64,000 nt of DNA. Origin: Casuarius casuarius (Eukaryota; Chordata; Aves; Casuariiformes; Casuariidae). The translations under genes were made by a program, and so were the position numbers. The notes under the pieces were generated by a model. It was given only the letters and a program-made list of their open reading frames with translations. It searched no databases and was not told the DNA's origin. Shown here one piece after another: positions 48,103 through 61,839 of the stretch (the stretch's first letter is position 1; each line of letters begins with the position of its first letter). The stretch lies in contig PTFA01000159.1 of assembly GCA_003342895.1 (NCBI GenBank), forward strand, positions 1,109,233 through 1,173,232. The letters run 5' to 3'.

Positions 48103-50915
48103 ATGCAATGCTCCTCATAGCATGTGCATTATATCACTAAATCCTATTCTTTTATTGAGGATCCAGATAATGATGTTGTATGAATTAAAAACACAAATAA
48201 ATGAAATCATTTCCCAGAGCACGAATAGAAATGCATGATAGAACTGAAGTCTGCAAAAGAAATAAACTCTGGGGAAGAACTGACACAGTACAGGGGATAC
48301 ACTTGCCATTCAGTAAGGCTATGCATGGAAGAAATCTCGGTTGTACTGTAAAAAGTAGAAAATGACAGAGAATGTGGTTAATTATTATAAGGTAGAAAGA
48401 ATGGCTTAGTGCCTTGAATACTCTTGGGAAGTGATTTCCTATTAAACACACTCCTCAGGTTGCTTCACTGTCACTTTGAAATGTCACTGGTTTTAATCCA
48501 AGTATTAATTATTGAAGCATAATACTTTGATCAACAAAGACTGCAAGATGATTCCTAAAACCAGGAAAGTTCTTCCCTTTGCCCCTCTCTCTCCTGCTCC
48601 CCAAGAAATCTTTGGAAAATACTGTTAATGTGTACTATACCCGAGTCATATAGTTGTGGAGATTAACTACAGCAACCATAAATCTTACAGTGACCTTTCA
48701 AGAAAATGTTTTTCCTAAATTCATAATTTATAGAACTCTTACAGTCTTTTGTAAAATTGAAGACAAAAATCCAGGCCATTGAAAAAATATGTATATGGTA
48801 ATAATGTCGGAAACAGATCAGACATTACTGTGTTAATTCATAAAATACTTAAAGTAAAATTGGTAAGATTACACTGAAATGTTTTAGAGAAAAGCAAAAA
48901 TAAATACTCCATAAATACTAGGAATTTTAGTTCAAAATCATACTAGAAAAAAATTGCATTTTTCACTTTACTATTTACATAAATATGGTGTATAGTCTGA
49001 AATTATCTGTAGAATTTGAAATTAAATAGGAACTTTCTTTTTTCATGGCTATTTCCCATTCTTTTGATGGGTTTTTCTTTTTCTGGATAGTATATCACTC
49101 CAAAGCTCTATCTTGGAAAAAAATACTGTCAAATTTGAGAAATACAACAAGTTTGAGAATTCTAAATTGAGTATTAAGTAGCAGGTTGAAAACAATTTTT
49201 TCAAGCTAAATTGTGTTAGAAGTGTGGGGTTTTTTTCCTAGTAAGAAATGCAAAAAAATATTTTTAGGCAGAGCAAAATATTTTGCAAAACATTGTTTTT
49301 TAATTAGCTGCTGTTCATGGTAGAGAAAATAAATTTTAATTAATATTTGACATGCATTCTTCATTTTCATACTCACTGGACCAGTCTGCAAAATGAAACT
49401 TTTTTTCCTGTGCTAAAAGACCATTGTTTATTCAGAAAAAAAAAAGATGCCTTTTAAAGGTGAAATAAAAAGGTATCAGTGTAGATAGCATCTGTTTCTC
49501 CTGAAGGCATATAACAAAACAATATTCCAAAAGTTACTGAATAAAAAAAGTTGTCGAAATTTGCCTTCTTTTTTGTACTCTTGATCATCAGCTCTTAATC
49601 AGAACACAAAGTATTAAAACAATAGAAGTTTCAAATATTGATCTGCTTTCATTAGGTACACTCTTTGTACAGAAATGTAAATCAATATAAGGCTACCAGA
49701 GAAGTTATTTTCTTGCTCTGAAAAAATTGTCTTGTGTAGGTTTAAAGGGAGTTCTGAATATAAAGCACATAATGAATTAGGTTCTATTATTTATGGACTC
49801 ATGAAGATGAGTTACTTACATACTAACTCATCAACAGCGAGCTAACATCCACGGCTGGAAAGAGAAATCCTATGATTCTTGCATCATATTACATCATCTT
49901 ACAAGAGGTGAGGTTAGAGATCACGTGGAAAAAAGTGTAGCTATTGACAGAAATGCTGTGACCTGATTTGATGATTATCCTGTGATTGCACTATTCATCT
50001 TCTTTCATATTTTTGTGGCTATAACAAAACAGCTATTTAAATAGCTGCAGGATAAAAAGTGACAATACTACAGGTAGCTGTTGCCCTCCACAGTTGACTT
50101 TGTTTCCTCCAAATTTCCATCTTCAGCATAATATAGTTAGTAAAATGCATATATATTGAAACAGTGTACAACAGCGTCAGAGCTTAGCATAAACAGTTAT
50201 TCATACTGCTGCCTTCTATTCTCTTTACTGCTATATTCTAATGCCCTGTATCTTTACCTGGAGACAAAATATTAGATACTTAGCAGTCAGTCACTTCTTT
50301 TCTAGACATCATATTGAATAACCCAGTCAGACAAGGACTTAGTGAAAGAAAGGCTGAGCAGCAAGTCCAGATAGATTGTTCATTTAAACACAAAACAAAG
50401 TATCTAGTTTGCACATGCCACCCCAGACTTTTAAAACAAATATTGGCATAGCCACAAACTGACACATGTAATACCATAACAATATTACCTCAACTCCTTA
50501 GCCTGCTTTGTTCTATATTTTATTTTTTCTCTGATATAATGTATTGTTCAGTGTGTCTCAGGAATCTGGACATTGTCCCTTGATTTCTTTTTTTTTTTTG
50601 AGAAAATCTACACTGGCAAGAAGGGCTGCATGCAGGCATCTTTTTGCAAGAAGTGCCTGGAATTCTTCTTCACTGTTCTATACACCTATATTTCCCTGAA
50701 GAAACAGTAGTGAGTTCTTCAGTTTGTTTTGCATTTTTAAAAGATAGTTCACAGATAATACAACTGAGAGAAAGGCATGCCACTGATTTGAAGAATTGCA
50801 GAAAATAGAATTTTCATATGATAACAGCACATCAGTTAAACCCAAATTTAGCTCTGATATAATTGCTGGTTCCATTTATTTCTCTGAAATAGACTCTGTT
50901 CAAGCTCTATTTTAC

Positions 50916-50937
50916 TTAGCTGGTGTTGACCAGCTAA
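50916..50937. repeat. Inverted repeat, 9-bp arms, 4-base loop
   Basis: TTAGCTGGT and ACCAGCTAA are exact reverse complements around GTTG. Short enough to arise by chance in 64 kb, but perfect. Confidence 0.7.
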
Positions 50938-51237
50938 ATGTGTAATTACTGTAATTGATTAGGATGTGAAAAAAAAAATAAAAATGCCCTTTCTAGGTAT
51001 CTATTTGGAATATGTCTTTTCACATTCTGTAATTACTGTTGGTGGGCCCAAGCAGACTCCTCATAATATGTACAAATACATTCTCTTAGAAAAATTTACA
51101 AACAGATGAAACTAATACCCTAATTTTAAATAGGTACAGACAACTAGCAAAACCTGTAGTCCAATTAACCACACTTTTTGCTGAGCAAACTCAATTCTGA
51201 GAAGCTCTAGATACTAGATAGAAACCAGTAGATGTGG

Positions 51238-51440
51238 CGAGGTCAAAAGGACAAAGGGATCTGAGCTAACCCTGCCTCTGCCTCTCCTGGGAACGGAGAT
51301 GGGGCACTGAAGCACGGAGAGTGAGTACCTGTGTAAAACCATCGCGGCAGGCGGGTTTCTATACGTTGTGCTGTGGGACAGGCTGGCATGAGTAGTCGCC
51401 TGTGTGGTTCCAGATGCGATGAGCAGATGCGGCAGCTCAG
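51238..51440. other. CpG-enriched segment upstream of polypurine tract
   Basis: Around eleven CpGs in 200 bp (for example ATCGCGGCAGGCGGG, GTAGTCGCC, GATGCGATG, ATGCGGCAG). A + strand frame beginning with GTG is open for 95 codons here, but its last third is only the translation of a purine tract (Lys/Glu), so I do not call it a gene. Confidence 0.35.
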
Positions 51441-51573
51441 TTTTATGGCCCGAGTCAGGCAGTCTGCACCAGTTTCTATTGATGCACTGGTACCTGTGTA
51501 CTATGTACCTTGTTTAAAGCTATTTCAGGCGTGTTTATGTTACTCTCCAGTCACGGCTGTGATGAAAACAGCT

Positions 51574-51654
51574 GTGGAAAAGGGTAAGGAGGAAAAAAAG
51601 GAAAAAGAGAAAAATGGGGGAAACAGGAAGAAAAGGAAAAGAGCAGAGGAGGGT
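51574..51654 (+). repeat. Polypurine tract (GGAAAA-rich)
   Basis: About 80 bases almost free of pyrimidines, built from GGAAAA, GGGGGAAA and AGAGGAGG words. Such tracts can form triplex DNA and they slip easily. It follows a CpG-rich patch. Confidence 0.8.
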
Positions 51655-53210
51655 AGTTGAGTCCCTTTGGCTATTTCTTGATATCATTATTACTGGTCTC
51701 CTCCTGGGATACTGAAAAACAGATAGAACAGGATCTTAAAAGACATAGTATTACTATTCTGAAAATCTGTTCTTATTTCCTTGACTCGGCCTTTCCCTGA
51801 TGTCTGTGGTTCTGAGAAGGCGTGTCCTGGAATTCAGCTTGTCTATAGCTCCACACTCATAGTGCCATGCACATGCATTTCCAAATGTTTTTCTGAAGAA
51901 ACGGTGACCAACAAAAGTTAAAATCTGAAACTGAGATTTAACTTCTGACTATTCATTTGTATCTTGTCCATAAATGACTATATTGGTTCACTCAATGTAT
52001 AGTCAACCACTGTCATAGGTAATAGCCGGGGGATGAATTTCAAAATTCATTTGGGTAATCAAACTGGCTTCAAATTAGATGTGATGTTTCAGGCCTAAGA
52101 GGTGTTTTTTAGTGCTATGCATATCAAAACTTACAGATTCTCTAAATGATCTCAGATGTTTTCTTAAAGATGTACTCCTGAGAAGGACCATCCAGCTAAG
52201 GGAAAGGATGACCAAGAGAAACAATCTAGCAAAAAGTTTCTGCAGCAGCATTGAACAAATAAGAGGGGGCCAACTTGTACTTGTCAGGTTCGGAAAAAAA
52301 AATATGCTTTTTAAGGATGGCAGAAGGCATCATTCATGTTATGGTATTTTACATCATTAAAATGACATGTTTTTCTTTGTCTCTACTCAAAACTGTGACT
52401 TTCAGTTCATTCAGTTCAGTGGAGCACAGAAAAGTAAGACTTTCTTAATGTTACATTTTTTAGAATAGTTAAGAAGCAGAACAGCTTGTGTAATATAGCA
52501 AGCTCAAGCAAATGTTTTAAACATGTTTTCTATAATTGAATTTTATTAGTTTTAATTCATATTCTCCATAATTAAATAATTCTTTTTTAGAATGTTGTCA
52601 TATCCGTCAAAATCGTCTATTTTTAATGAGTGTCAAATCAAAATGAATCTAAAACTAAGTGCGTTTATGTAACTTGGCAAATAATTTCATTTTGTTTTGT
52701 TTCTAAGTTTTTCCCTCTTTTTTTTTTTTGAAGAGGATTTATCTTGACCAGAAAATATTAGTTTTAAATAAATACTTTTCCTTTGACATACGTTTGAGTG
52801 GCTTTTCTGACTGGAAGCAAATAATAGGAATTCCGTCATGTACCGAAACCTTGTAAAGGTGCTAGAAGTAATTATTATCTGAACTGCAGAAATTGGACTT
52901 GATTCTTCCATAAAAAAATCCAGATTAGGTTGCTTTTTTACAAAGTTGATGTTTTTCTCTTTCTCTCTCCATTCTCCATCTTTCCATCTCAGCTTTCATT
53001 TAAAATCAAAATAATTCTAGCCATTAAATCCACCGAAGCAATCTGTATCACTTTTTTCAAGAGTTCATGACTCTAAAGCTAATGCCAGTTGAGTCAGTTA
53101 AATGCTTTGGGTTTGCATTAAAAGCAGGAAAAGCCACCTGTCAATAAGCAAAACCTTTGGAATATGTGTGACAATTTCTGGCTGGGAACCAATGAAAAAA
53201 ATTTTTCACT

Positions 53211-53227
53211 AGTAAGTAAGTAAGTAA
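53211..53227 (+). repeat. (AGTA)n microsatellite
   Basis: Four tandem AGTA units; the run contains GTAAGTAAG, which mimics a splice donor. Confidence 0.85.
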
Positions 53228-55257
53228 TAATCTGATTACAGCATTCTCTAGGTATTTGCTTGTGATTTCTGAATTTAGGACTCAGCTGAGCCTTGGGTTA
53301 AATTTCCCATCCTGCATTGGTAAAGCCAGGGACTTGAATGTCAACCCTCCTCATGTAGGATGTTGAGTCAATCTTGCACGTATCAGAGCTGTTCTACTTT
53401 CCAGTCACTTGGGAGATCCAGTGGCTGGTTTTTACTGAAACATCGGATGCATGAATTTCAGTATTTCTGAAAAAAAATGCTGTAAAATTTCATTTACAGT
53501 TTGGTTTAAGATTTTAGCTTTTCATTATTTATATAGATCGTGTATATTTTTAACCATAAACTCTATTTTAATATTCTGTTTTCAGTTGTAAACATGAGAT
53601 TTACTTAGCCAATTCTAATCTCCAGTTTTTTTCTTAAACCAATCAAGAAGGATTGAAAATGTCATGATAAATCTTGAACATCTACAAAATTATTGTGAAT
53701 TCCATCTTTGTATGGGTTTTCAAATGCACAGAGTTTGGCTAGACGCTATGGAGCATAAAAACCACTGGCCCGGAACTTTTGAACACTGTATGTTACCATA
53801 TGGAAATGCTGGGATTTAACATGTTTTGAGATGGCAGGTAATTCTTCATTAATATGCCAACACAGGAGCAATGCATACTAAACATTCTGGCTTGCTGACA
53901 GAGCTACATTAATAGGAAATAGGAGTCTTGAGATAATTACAGTTTTGTGTCTGGAACAGAAAAGTGTGTGAAATATATCTTTACTTAGATAGGCAAAGAA
54001 GAAACAATTTCCTCCTTTTAATGTATACTTAATCTTAAGAAACAGCCAGCCATTGAAATTAAGATGGCCTGCTATACTTTAACTACATACAGCATTTAGA
54101 ATGTGTAATTGGGCTTTTGTCAATGCAGAAACATTCCTTGTTAGACGACTGAGATTTTGAAAGGAAAATGTAAAGACTTAAATTAGCAATGGAAAGAGTT
54201 GCAAAAGTTTCTACACAGATAACTTTATTTCAAGAAATCCCCTTTTCTTTTAGTTAGGAGGAAAAAAAACCACAGAAAGCTTGCTTACTTTTTTCTTTCC
54301 CTTCTGTATTTAAAGTAGGCAAGCTTGCTGTAAAATTAACCAAGTTAATGTTGGCAGGAAGTTCTTGATTCTTTTCCCTTTTAATGATGGGAAACATCTT
54401 CTCATTAGGCTTCTCTATTTAAAGCTAGCTATTATTGGCTTACATATTAAAAATAACAGTGACAAACAGATTAGGATGCATGTTTGTATGGATGAGTACT
54501 TGAGAGCTGAAGCTCTTGCAAAAAGTAGCTCAAAGCAGGGGATAATTGAGTGTCCTTTGTTACAGGTGAGGATGAAAAACACCTCATTTCTTCTTCGCAT
54601 AGAGAGTCTGAACAAAAACCCTCTCTATATCTAAGCATATGTTGGTATTGTTAGGGTCACGGCTGTGCTGATGAATACAGAAGAGAACTGTGGTATGGAA
54701 TAAAGTGTTTGGTTGAGTTGTTTTACTGCTGAAAACAGCCATCAATTTTTGGTCTTTGGTTCTAGGGGGAGTTGTGTGAGGCCAGAGCAACCTGCCCTCT
54801 GCCCTTTACTGTGCAGAAGGTCGTCTTGGCCTTGTGGGCCTACCTTTCAGTTTCTTGCAGCCCGAGTGCTTTGTTCCTGGTCACTGTTAACCCACTGCAT
54901 TAGCCAGCTACTTTGCCAAACACGCTGGGACGAGGTGCAAGCCTAACAGGGAAAGAGTACACGGTTAGGGCTCTGCTGCGGTCTTACCATCACGGGCTAC
55001 TCTTAGAGGTGGGTTGACACCATTGGTATGTAAGCATAAACAGAAGGTCTTTAAAGGTCTGACCAGGACAAGAGAGTCTGGTGATTAGATGGAGACTTCC
55101 TAAAGGCACCGTTGCACTGTCTTTCTAGACTATTGCTGTGGGGCTTGTTTCTTTCTTTTGGCATATTTCTGTCTGTCCTGTAAAAAAAGAACCTCCAAGG
55201 AAAAGCCTGATGATATTTATTTTGCCAACAACTTGCTGGCAGAGCAAGGAAGATTTT

Positions 55258-55335
55258 TAAGGCGTCTAACCTCTGATGGGTGCCTTAAATCCCATTCCTT
55301 CCAATGGCAGTTAGGTGCCTAAAAATGAGGGAGTA
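55258..55335. repeat. Ancient palindromic repeat (TTAGGTGCCTAAAT type)
   Basis: GTCTAACCTCTGATGGGTGC, CTTAAATCCCATTCC, TTCCAATGGCAGTTAGGTGC and CTAAAAATGAG form an imperfect inverted repeat. It resembles the sauropsid element TTAGGCACCTAAATCCCATT-GACTTCAATGGGAGTTAGGTGCCTAAAT. The two half-sites (GGTGCCTTAAATCCCATT and AATGGCAGTTAGGTGCC) face each other over a few bases. The copy is old and non-coding. Confidence 0.55.
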
Positions 55336-57619
55336 ATGCTATTGAATATCTTCGTAACTCAGACCCTCCTTGTTTAAAAGGTCAGTGGTGCAGGTAATGG
55401 TCAATGGCATAGCAGCAACCTTTCCGTATAAAATGGGCTGTTTGTGTTGGGTCTGGTAATAGCTGTCTGCTTCTGCTGATTTTCTTCTTTAAATTATTAT
55501 ATTTGTGTTGCTTAGCAGTATTTATTTAAATTGTGTTTCCTTTGAGTATGATGGGTAGTGCTGGTTTGAGAATAGTTGTGAAACTTTTTATTATTAATTT
55601 ATTTCCTCTACAAAATTTGTTTCTCACTCATTCAACCACCCACATGGAATTTTTTGCTCAGGGGAAAAAATCACTGTGATTACCAAGTGTTTCTGTAAAA
55701 AATAAATATTTATGAATAGATGGGAATATATAGGCACTGCCTGTATATATTTCTATATAAAATCTACCAAGTTCCACAAACTTTGTTTCAGAAATAATGA
55801 AAGATTTCAAGAAGCAAATACAGTGTTTGCCAGTCACATGACTCAAAGTCCAAACACTGAGCTACAATAAAGTTTAGCCAGGATGTCCTAATTCTCACAC
55901 AATCTGCAAGCTGAATATATGATTTGTGTGCATAAAGAAACATACTTAATCACAGCCATCTAAACCAGCAATGAGTCATAGTTAAAAGTATAATTACAGT
56001 TTTGATTTTAATATCAAAATATTCATAGTTTTTACTAAATGAGAACCATCAGATGATAGCTATTTAGATTGGAAGTTCCCTGATTGTTCAGAATAAAGGT
56101 ATAAAAGTATCTTAATTTTTTTAACTATGGAAAACTATAAAATATTGAGTGCTTGCTCCATTGTGTGTCTTAATTAACATTTAAAATGAATAAATTAATA
56201 CGTGTATATGTATTTTGCTTTGCTTTTTAGAACCATCTTTGCTCTTAGAATAATAAAATTGCATCAGATTTTATACATCTGTCAGATGAATCATCAGTTC
56301 TTTACAGAACAGGTGGAGGGGTGATCCACATATAGGAAGTATCAAAATTAGTGTAACAGGACAAGTGGCTGCAGCCTTATATTCCATGTTGATAATAAAA
56401 ACACCTATTGAAGACTGCTGCAGAGATACAATGTGTTCAACATCTTAAATATCAGCTTAAACCCTTGACCCTAGGGAGATTTTATTTATGAACTGTAGGA
56501 ACATACTTACATATTTTAAACCACATATGACCTATCGCTATACACATTCTTTTTTAATAATTGCACTGATCTACATTTCAAAAACATTTCCTTATTGTTC
56601 GTGGATGCCCAGTCTGATATACCTTAATCCCAGTTTTCAAGAAAGCAAAGTCATTGCAGATCCTTTTAAAACCAAGGGCGAATGCAGCAAGAAATAAGGG
56701 CCTCTACACTGAGCTGTTAATGTTAATAATAATATTTCAGATAGTGTCCTAAATACTCTTGAATTTCTAACTTTTACAAAAATTCAGTTGGATCCTGAAT
56801 TCTTTGCAACATTCCATAAACTTAGATTCTTCAAACATGGCCAGCAGATGAATTTTCTAAAAGGTTTAAATAGTGGAAAGCTTACAGAAATGGCTATTAA
56901 TCTTATTTTACAGTAGCTGATAACAGGAAACATTACATTTTCAGACCACTGTCACTTTCAGACCACCAAATAATGTATAAAATTTCATACAGGGTGTTGA
57001 AACAGACAGAAGGACAGAATGAACGAATGAAAGATGAATGATTTTGATGGTCNGGTCTCTAAATATGGAAAAGTTCACCCTAGAAATACATTAAATAAAG
57101 GAAAATAGGAATAGAACCAGAAGTGCAAATTAACTGTAACTTTCTGGCAGACTTCTGTTTTTCGTGATTTTTTTTTTTGATTGACTGCATAGTTTTGAAT
57201 GTGACCATCAAGCTCCTGAACCTGGTCATGTTCTGAAGAGATCTAATGAACTAAAGAAGACTTTGTGTTATGCTTTTATATTTTGTAATGTACAATGTAG
57301 TAACTTTGTAATTGTTTTAGTTATACAAATTAAGGGTGTTTCATGGCTAGTAGCTTGCAAGTTAAAATACTTCATGGAAACTTGTGATTTATTTATCTAC
57401 AAATACATAGTTGCAGGTAACTGACAAAAATGCAGATGCAAAGTCATACTTTGTAGAGAAGTGTTACAACAACCACAGTTAAAAATCTCAAGGCTAAGAG
57501 GCTCATTTCAGTTTCTTTTCATTTTGTGTAAGGGTTACTGCCAGGTTTGTTCTCCTGCTTTGTTTTTTTAAATTCCTTTAAAGTATCAGTCCCTTCAAAT
57601 TCAATACTTTCCAGATAAC

Positions 57620-57638
57620 TTTTTTTTTTTTTTTTTTT
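57620..57638 (+). repeat. Poly-T tract (T19)
   Basis: Nineteen T in a row. Confidence 0.85.
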
Positions 57639-58554
57639 ACTGTCCACTAATCCTTTGAGTGTAGTTCCACTGAACTTTTGAGTAGTTTTTCATTGAATTT
57701 CCATGCATTTTCCAGAGAGGTTTCCATCAGAATTCCATATTCAGGGAAATTAATAGGTTTTTAAAACAAGCACCTGTAAAGAAGGTGTGAGTGTTCTTTT
57801 TTGTTTTGTTTTAAATAGGATATATGAGTCACCAGCACGAAATGACACGTTAAGTCTGCCACAAACTTTGTCAGCCTAACTATACTGAATTTTTGAAAAG
57901 CATGACTTTTGGATTCAACCTTGCAAAAGTGTACCCTCCAAGACCAACAGCTAGTTTGCCAGTCCTTAGCAGGGCAATGAATTGATTCCCATGGTTACCT
58001 ATCCCAGCGAAGAACAGACTAATCCGAAGAGGATGTGCGCAGAACTCAGCTTGCTTAGCTTTGTTACAAGAGTAATCACTGAACAGTGGCAGGGATGCAA
58101 GAATCAAGAATGCTACAATTCATTATTCATAACACGCATCCCTTTACTTAATAAATCTTGAACACAAACATTACGAGCAAACCATGCTCTCCTTCAGCTG
58201 GCTGGCTTCCAGGGCCGTTCTGTTGTATTTCAGAACGCATGTTTGTCAAGAGCCTAATATAAAGATTTTCTGAGTAGTTTTACAGTAGTAGGTATACTCT
58301 GTTACTAGGCAGCAATTTTCTGATGATTCATGTAGCAAATTATGAAATAATCTCTAAAGGCTTTTAAAACTTCAGAGGCCTCCTGGCCCAATAGACAAAT
58401 GCAGGAATTGAAAGGGTCACCTTGAGTCTGGGAAGTCCTCAGGAAACCGTGTGTTAAAATGCCTGAGTCTCCTAATGTAGTCTAAATTGGAGAATAAAAC
58501 AGAATTTTGGTTTAATGTTTTGAAATCCTCACTGCTAACCAGCCACTGCTCTGT

Positions 58555-58565
58555 GGGGGGGGGGG
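58555..58565 (+). repeat. Poly-G tract (G11)
   Basis: Eleven G in a row. Confidence 0.85.
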
Positions 58566-60277
58566 AACCTAAATGTTTCTTCCTTTTTATAAGAGGAGAG
58601 GAAAGAACTGGAAGGTCTTAAAAGTCTGAGAAATGGAGCTGCGATGAAAACTGCCATTAGCGCTTTCACACCTGATTGCAAGCCACTGAAGTCAGCACTG
58701 TTCTATTGACAAAGCAGTGTCAGCCTGTCAGTTTGGGATTTAACTCCAGCCTTGCAGGGCTGCTGTCATGGAAGTGTGGAGAAGTTAAACAAGAACCACT
58801 GATTCTGTTCCAAGTTTCCTGGGTTTTCACTGAAAGATTTCTAATGCTGTTGTTGCTGGTGAAGACAATCTTGTGTGCTTCATTTTTGGCCATGATTTCA
58901 CCAGAGATTTCTGCAATCTTGCACAATTTCTGTAGTCATGAAGGTGGTTTGTTCTCTGTATATATCAGGAGATATACAGCTTGGGACTGCAAAGTTTTAT
59001 TGTTCTGCCTGCCTCTCTAAATAAAATCTAGATTAAGACTACAAACTAATTTGTAGCTTCTCTGGCAGATGGTAATGACTTTTTGGACGCTGTTGATAGG
59101 AAGTAGAATGAAGCAACGAATGTTGAGTGAGATGAAAAGCTTAACATCTCACTGATCTCCTGAGCGGTGGTAGGCTTTGAATTAGACTCGTTCTCTCAAA
59201 TATATTCATCTTCATTGTCCATAAAGGTAAAATTTTCTGGATAAGAAATACTTCCTTCTCTACAATTCCCATTCTGTCTCATGGCCTTATTCCTTTATTC
59301 TATGCAAGAAACCATCCATATTCTCCATTCAAAAATCAGTCTTAAACCTGCCTACACCAGTATTTCTCTCTAGCAACCCATGGAGTTTCTCTAGGAGTTT
59401 TGATGGGGGCGGCGGGGAAGTTCTGTATTTTTAGGAATCAGTTGCTTCTCAGCAGCAGCATTGCCCTCTGGTGGATGAATAATTTTCAGTTTGGGGAACC
59501 TTTGCATTAGGGAGTGATAAATTTTACATTATTTGGATTGTTTGTCTAATTTGTATGTAACGTGACTTCTCTCAGAAACAGTACTTCATACTTCAGCCTG
59601 ACATATGTTGAGAATATGAATGCATGACAGAAGCTGAATTTTGTCTCAACGTTTTCTGCCCCTCCCCCCATATGCTGTTAGTACTTTCAAGTCCAACCTG
59701 ACTTATATTCTAAAACCTTGGGTAAAAGACAGAAAATGCAAGTGAACTTTTTTAAATTCTACCCAAATCTTTGTGAATGAGGAGGCTACACTGCAGACTC
59801 TATTACTAGAATCTTACAAAATCCGAACTTGCATGATCCTCCCTGCAATTAGTGTTCATTTAAAATGTATGCTATTAGTGACCACTGCATTAAGTGGAGT
59901 CTTATGGTAGATCATAACACTTTAAAAACGTCAAAGAAATATTCTCTATACAAGGAGAGTGAGTACCATAAGCAAGTGTCTTAAATAATACATGGATAAA
60001 TTGAGCATGAGGGGAAAACACTTTCCAAAAGATGGAAAAACTCCTTGCCGGCACCATTAACATTACCTCTAAAGTGTGCTTAATTCACACTTCCTATTTT
60101 TAGCTGAGTTAGACCTGCTACAGTCTGAGCCCAAATAACACTCACGGGATGTAATTAAGTTGGTCACCAAAAGAAACTTAAAATAACTTTCTGAAATCAT
60201 GAAAGAAAGGACTCTGGGAGTGAAGGCTTTAGAAATGGCATGCAACTCTCTATCCAGCTCAATAATTATGCTACAAT

Positions 60278-60293
60278 TGATGATGATGATGAT
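60278..60293 (+). repeat. (TGA)n microsatellite
   Basis: Five TGA units. Confidence 0.85.
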
Positions 60294-60777
60294 AAGTCTC
60301 TGATGGCTTCTGAAGTTTCCTGTATGTGTATCCAACTTAAATGAGAGCACAGACCTTTGGCTGAGGTAATGAAAGAAGCAGTGAGAGGCCTTCAGAGTCC
60401 GACTCCCATTTATATACATTCTGTTGATTCAAAGTTTACAATTTGTCATAGTACTTAGTGCTTCCCTTTCCCTTGGGTATTAATTTCAGTTAAATTCAGT
60501 GTATATTTCTTCTAACTGGCTGACACTAGAATAATATAACTGAATTCTCATTTTCCATCAACTCATTGGATACTGTGCAATATTCTATGCCTAATATTTT
60601 GTCCTGAGAATAACAAGAGCATGAATACAAAGCAATCAAAATAGTCTATTTAAAGTTTTTTTCATTTCTGAGCCTTCCACCAGCTATATTGTCTGCATGT
60701 ATAAGATATCTTTTACAGGTTTTTTTCCAGACCACTTCTTTGGATTCTTTTTAATGTCAGTGTCAACCTGATACCAA

Positions 60778-60817
60778 CCAAGATAAATGCAACAGGATTC
60801 TGTGTTTGGAAAAAGGT
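60778..60817 (+). repeat. Dispersed 40-bp repeat, copy 1
   Basis: This 40-bp segment begins CCAAGATAAATGCAACAGG and ends TGGAAAAAGGT. It matches 62585-62624 at 36 of 40 positions without gaps. Flanks show only faint further similarity (CAACCTG just upstream in one, TAACCTG in the other). Both copies end AAAAAG followed by GT, which resembles a splice donor, but the flanking frames are closed by stops. Confidence 0.7.
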
Positions 60818-61816
60818 ACACCCATAATATTGTTGTTGTTTTATAATTCCACAGAAGGATGTATTGAAAGCTGGCCCTTCCTTACTTAGTGTAAAAAGCT
60901 AGGAGGATATTAGCATTTATGAAGGAGTTTATCATTTAAAAAAATGTTTAGTACTCCTATTATATGGCTGTCCAGAGAAAACATGTGATACTTTTATTTC
61001 AGTCTGAAAAGGGTTGTGGAATTATTTCAAAATATTTAGAAAAATGACAGTGCACAGCCACCATAAATGAGGTCTCAGTTTTAACAATATTAAGATTCGA
61101 TTATATTTTTTTTGTGTGCTGAGGGTTTAATTATAAAGGCTTTAAATACAAATGAACCAAAAGGTGCAAAAATGAAGCTGCAACTGGGAGAGTCTTGGAC
61201 AAAACGTTTTCAAATTGTCTTGTCTTGACTCCCCTACAAACTGATGCTATAAGAAGTACAATTAATAAATAAAAATCTTCTTTTTTGCCTTTGCTGCTGA
61301 CATTCTTTATTGTTTTAAAAAATGCCAATACTGCGAAGAGAGTTTGAACCAATATCAATATTACTGGAAAAATATTTCTGTATTGGTTAAAAGTAGCTAC
61401 AAATGTAATACCAATGCCAATGAAGAAAACTTTATCTTTGATTGCTGTATTTCCAGCTAAACTCAGAAAAATTCTTTATGAAAATCATGAGGTCTGTGAT
61501 TTAGGTGCTTTTAAATGATTTAGATATAGAAAATAGATTGCTATTTGAATAGAGGGAGAGATGGAAGTCAGAGAGAGATCCACTTTAATTCTGAAGCGAA
61601 TGATCTTCTTAAGGAACAGAACTAGGTCTACCCTCTCAAAATGATGTTTGATGAAACAATGTTGAAACATTTGGATCCACAAAACATACAAGCTGAAATG
61701 CCTTGTGTTGCCTAATCTATTCTTTTCAAAGATAATTCTAAGCACTTATAATAATAGACTTACAACAGTAATGACAGTATTAACTGTTTTCCATTACACA
61801 TTTTGCTCCCATTTGA

Positions 61817-61839
61817 TTTTTTTTTTTTTTTTTTTTTTT
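61817..61839 (+). repeat. Poly-T tract (T23)
   Basis: Twenty-three T in a row; makes a Phe run in a spurious open frame. Confidence 0.85.

Larger units (their letters stand above)
38136..51237. other. Non-coding, AT-rich
   Basis: Long poly-A tracts, a 42320-42365 patch with four CpGs (CTCGAGCAGG, TTTCGAACCG), and an unassigned minus-strand open frame at 45098-45367. No gene recognised. Confidence 0.5.
51661..60770. other. Non-coding, AT-rich
   Basis: Holds one ancient repeat (55258-55335) and homopolymers. A GC-richer stretch at 54770-55010 has no supportable gene. One N at 57053. Confidence 0.55.

Noticed and set aside
51373..51660. 95-codon + strand open frame ending in Lys/Glu
   Set aside because: Starts with GTG, and its last third is only a translated polypurine repeat.
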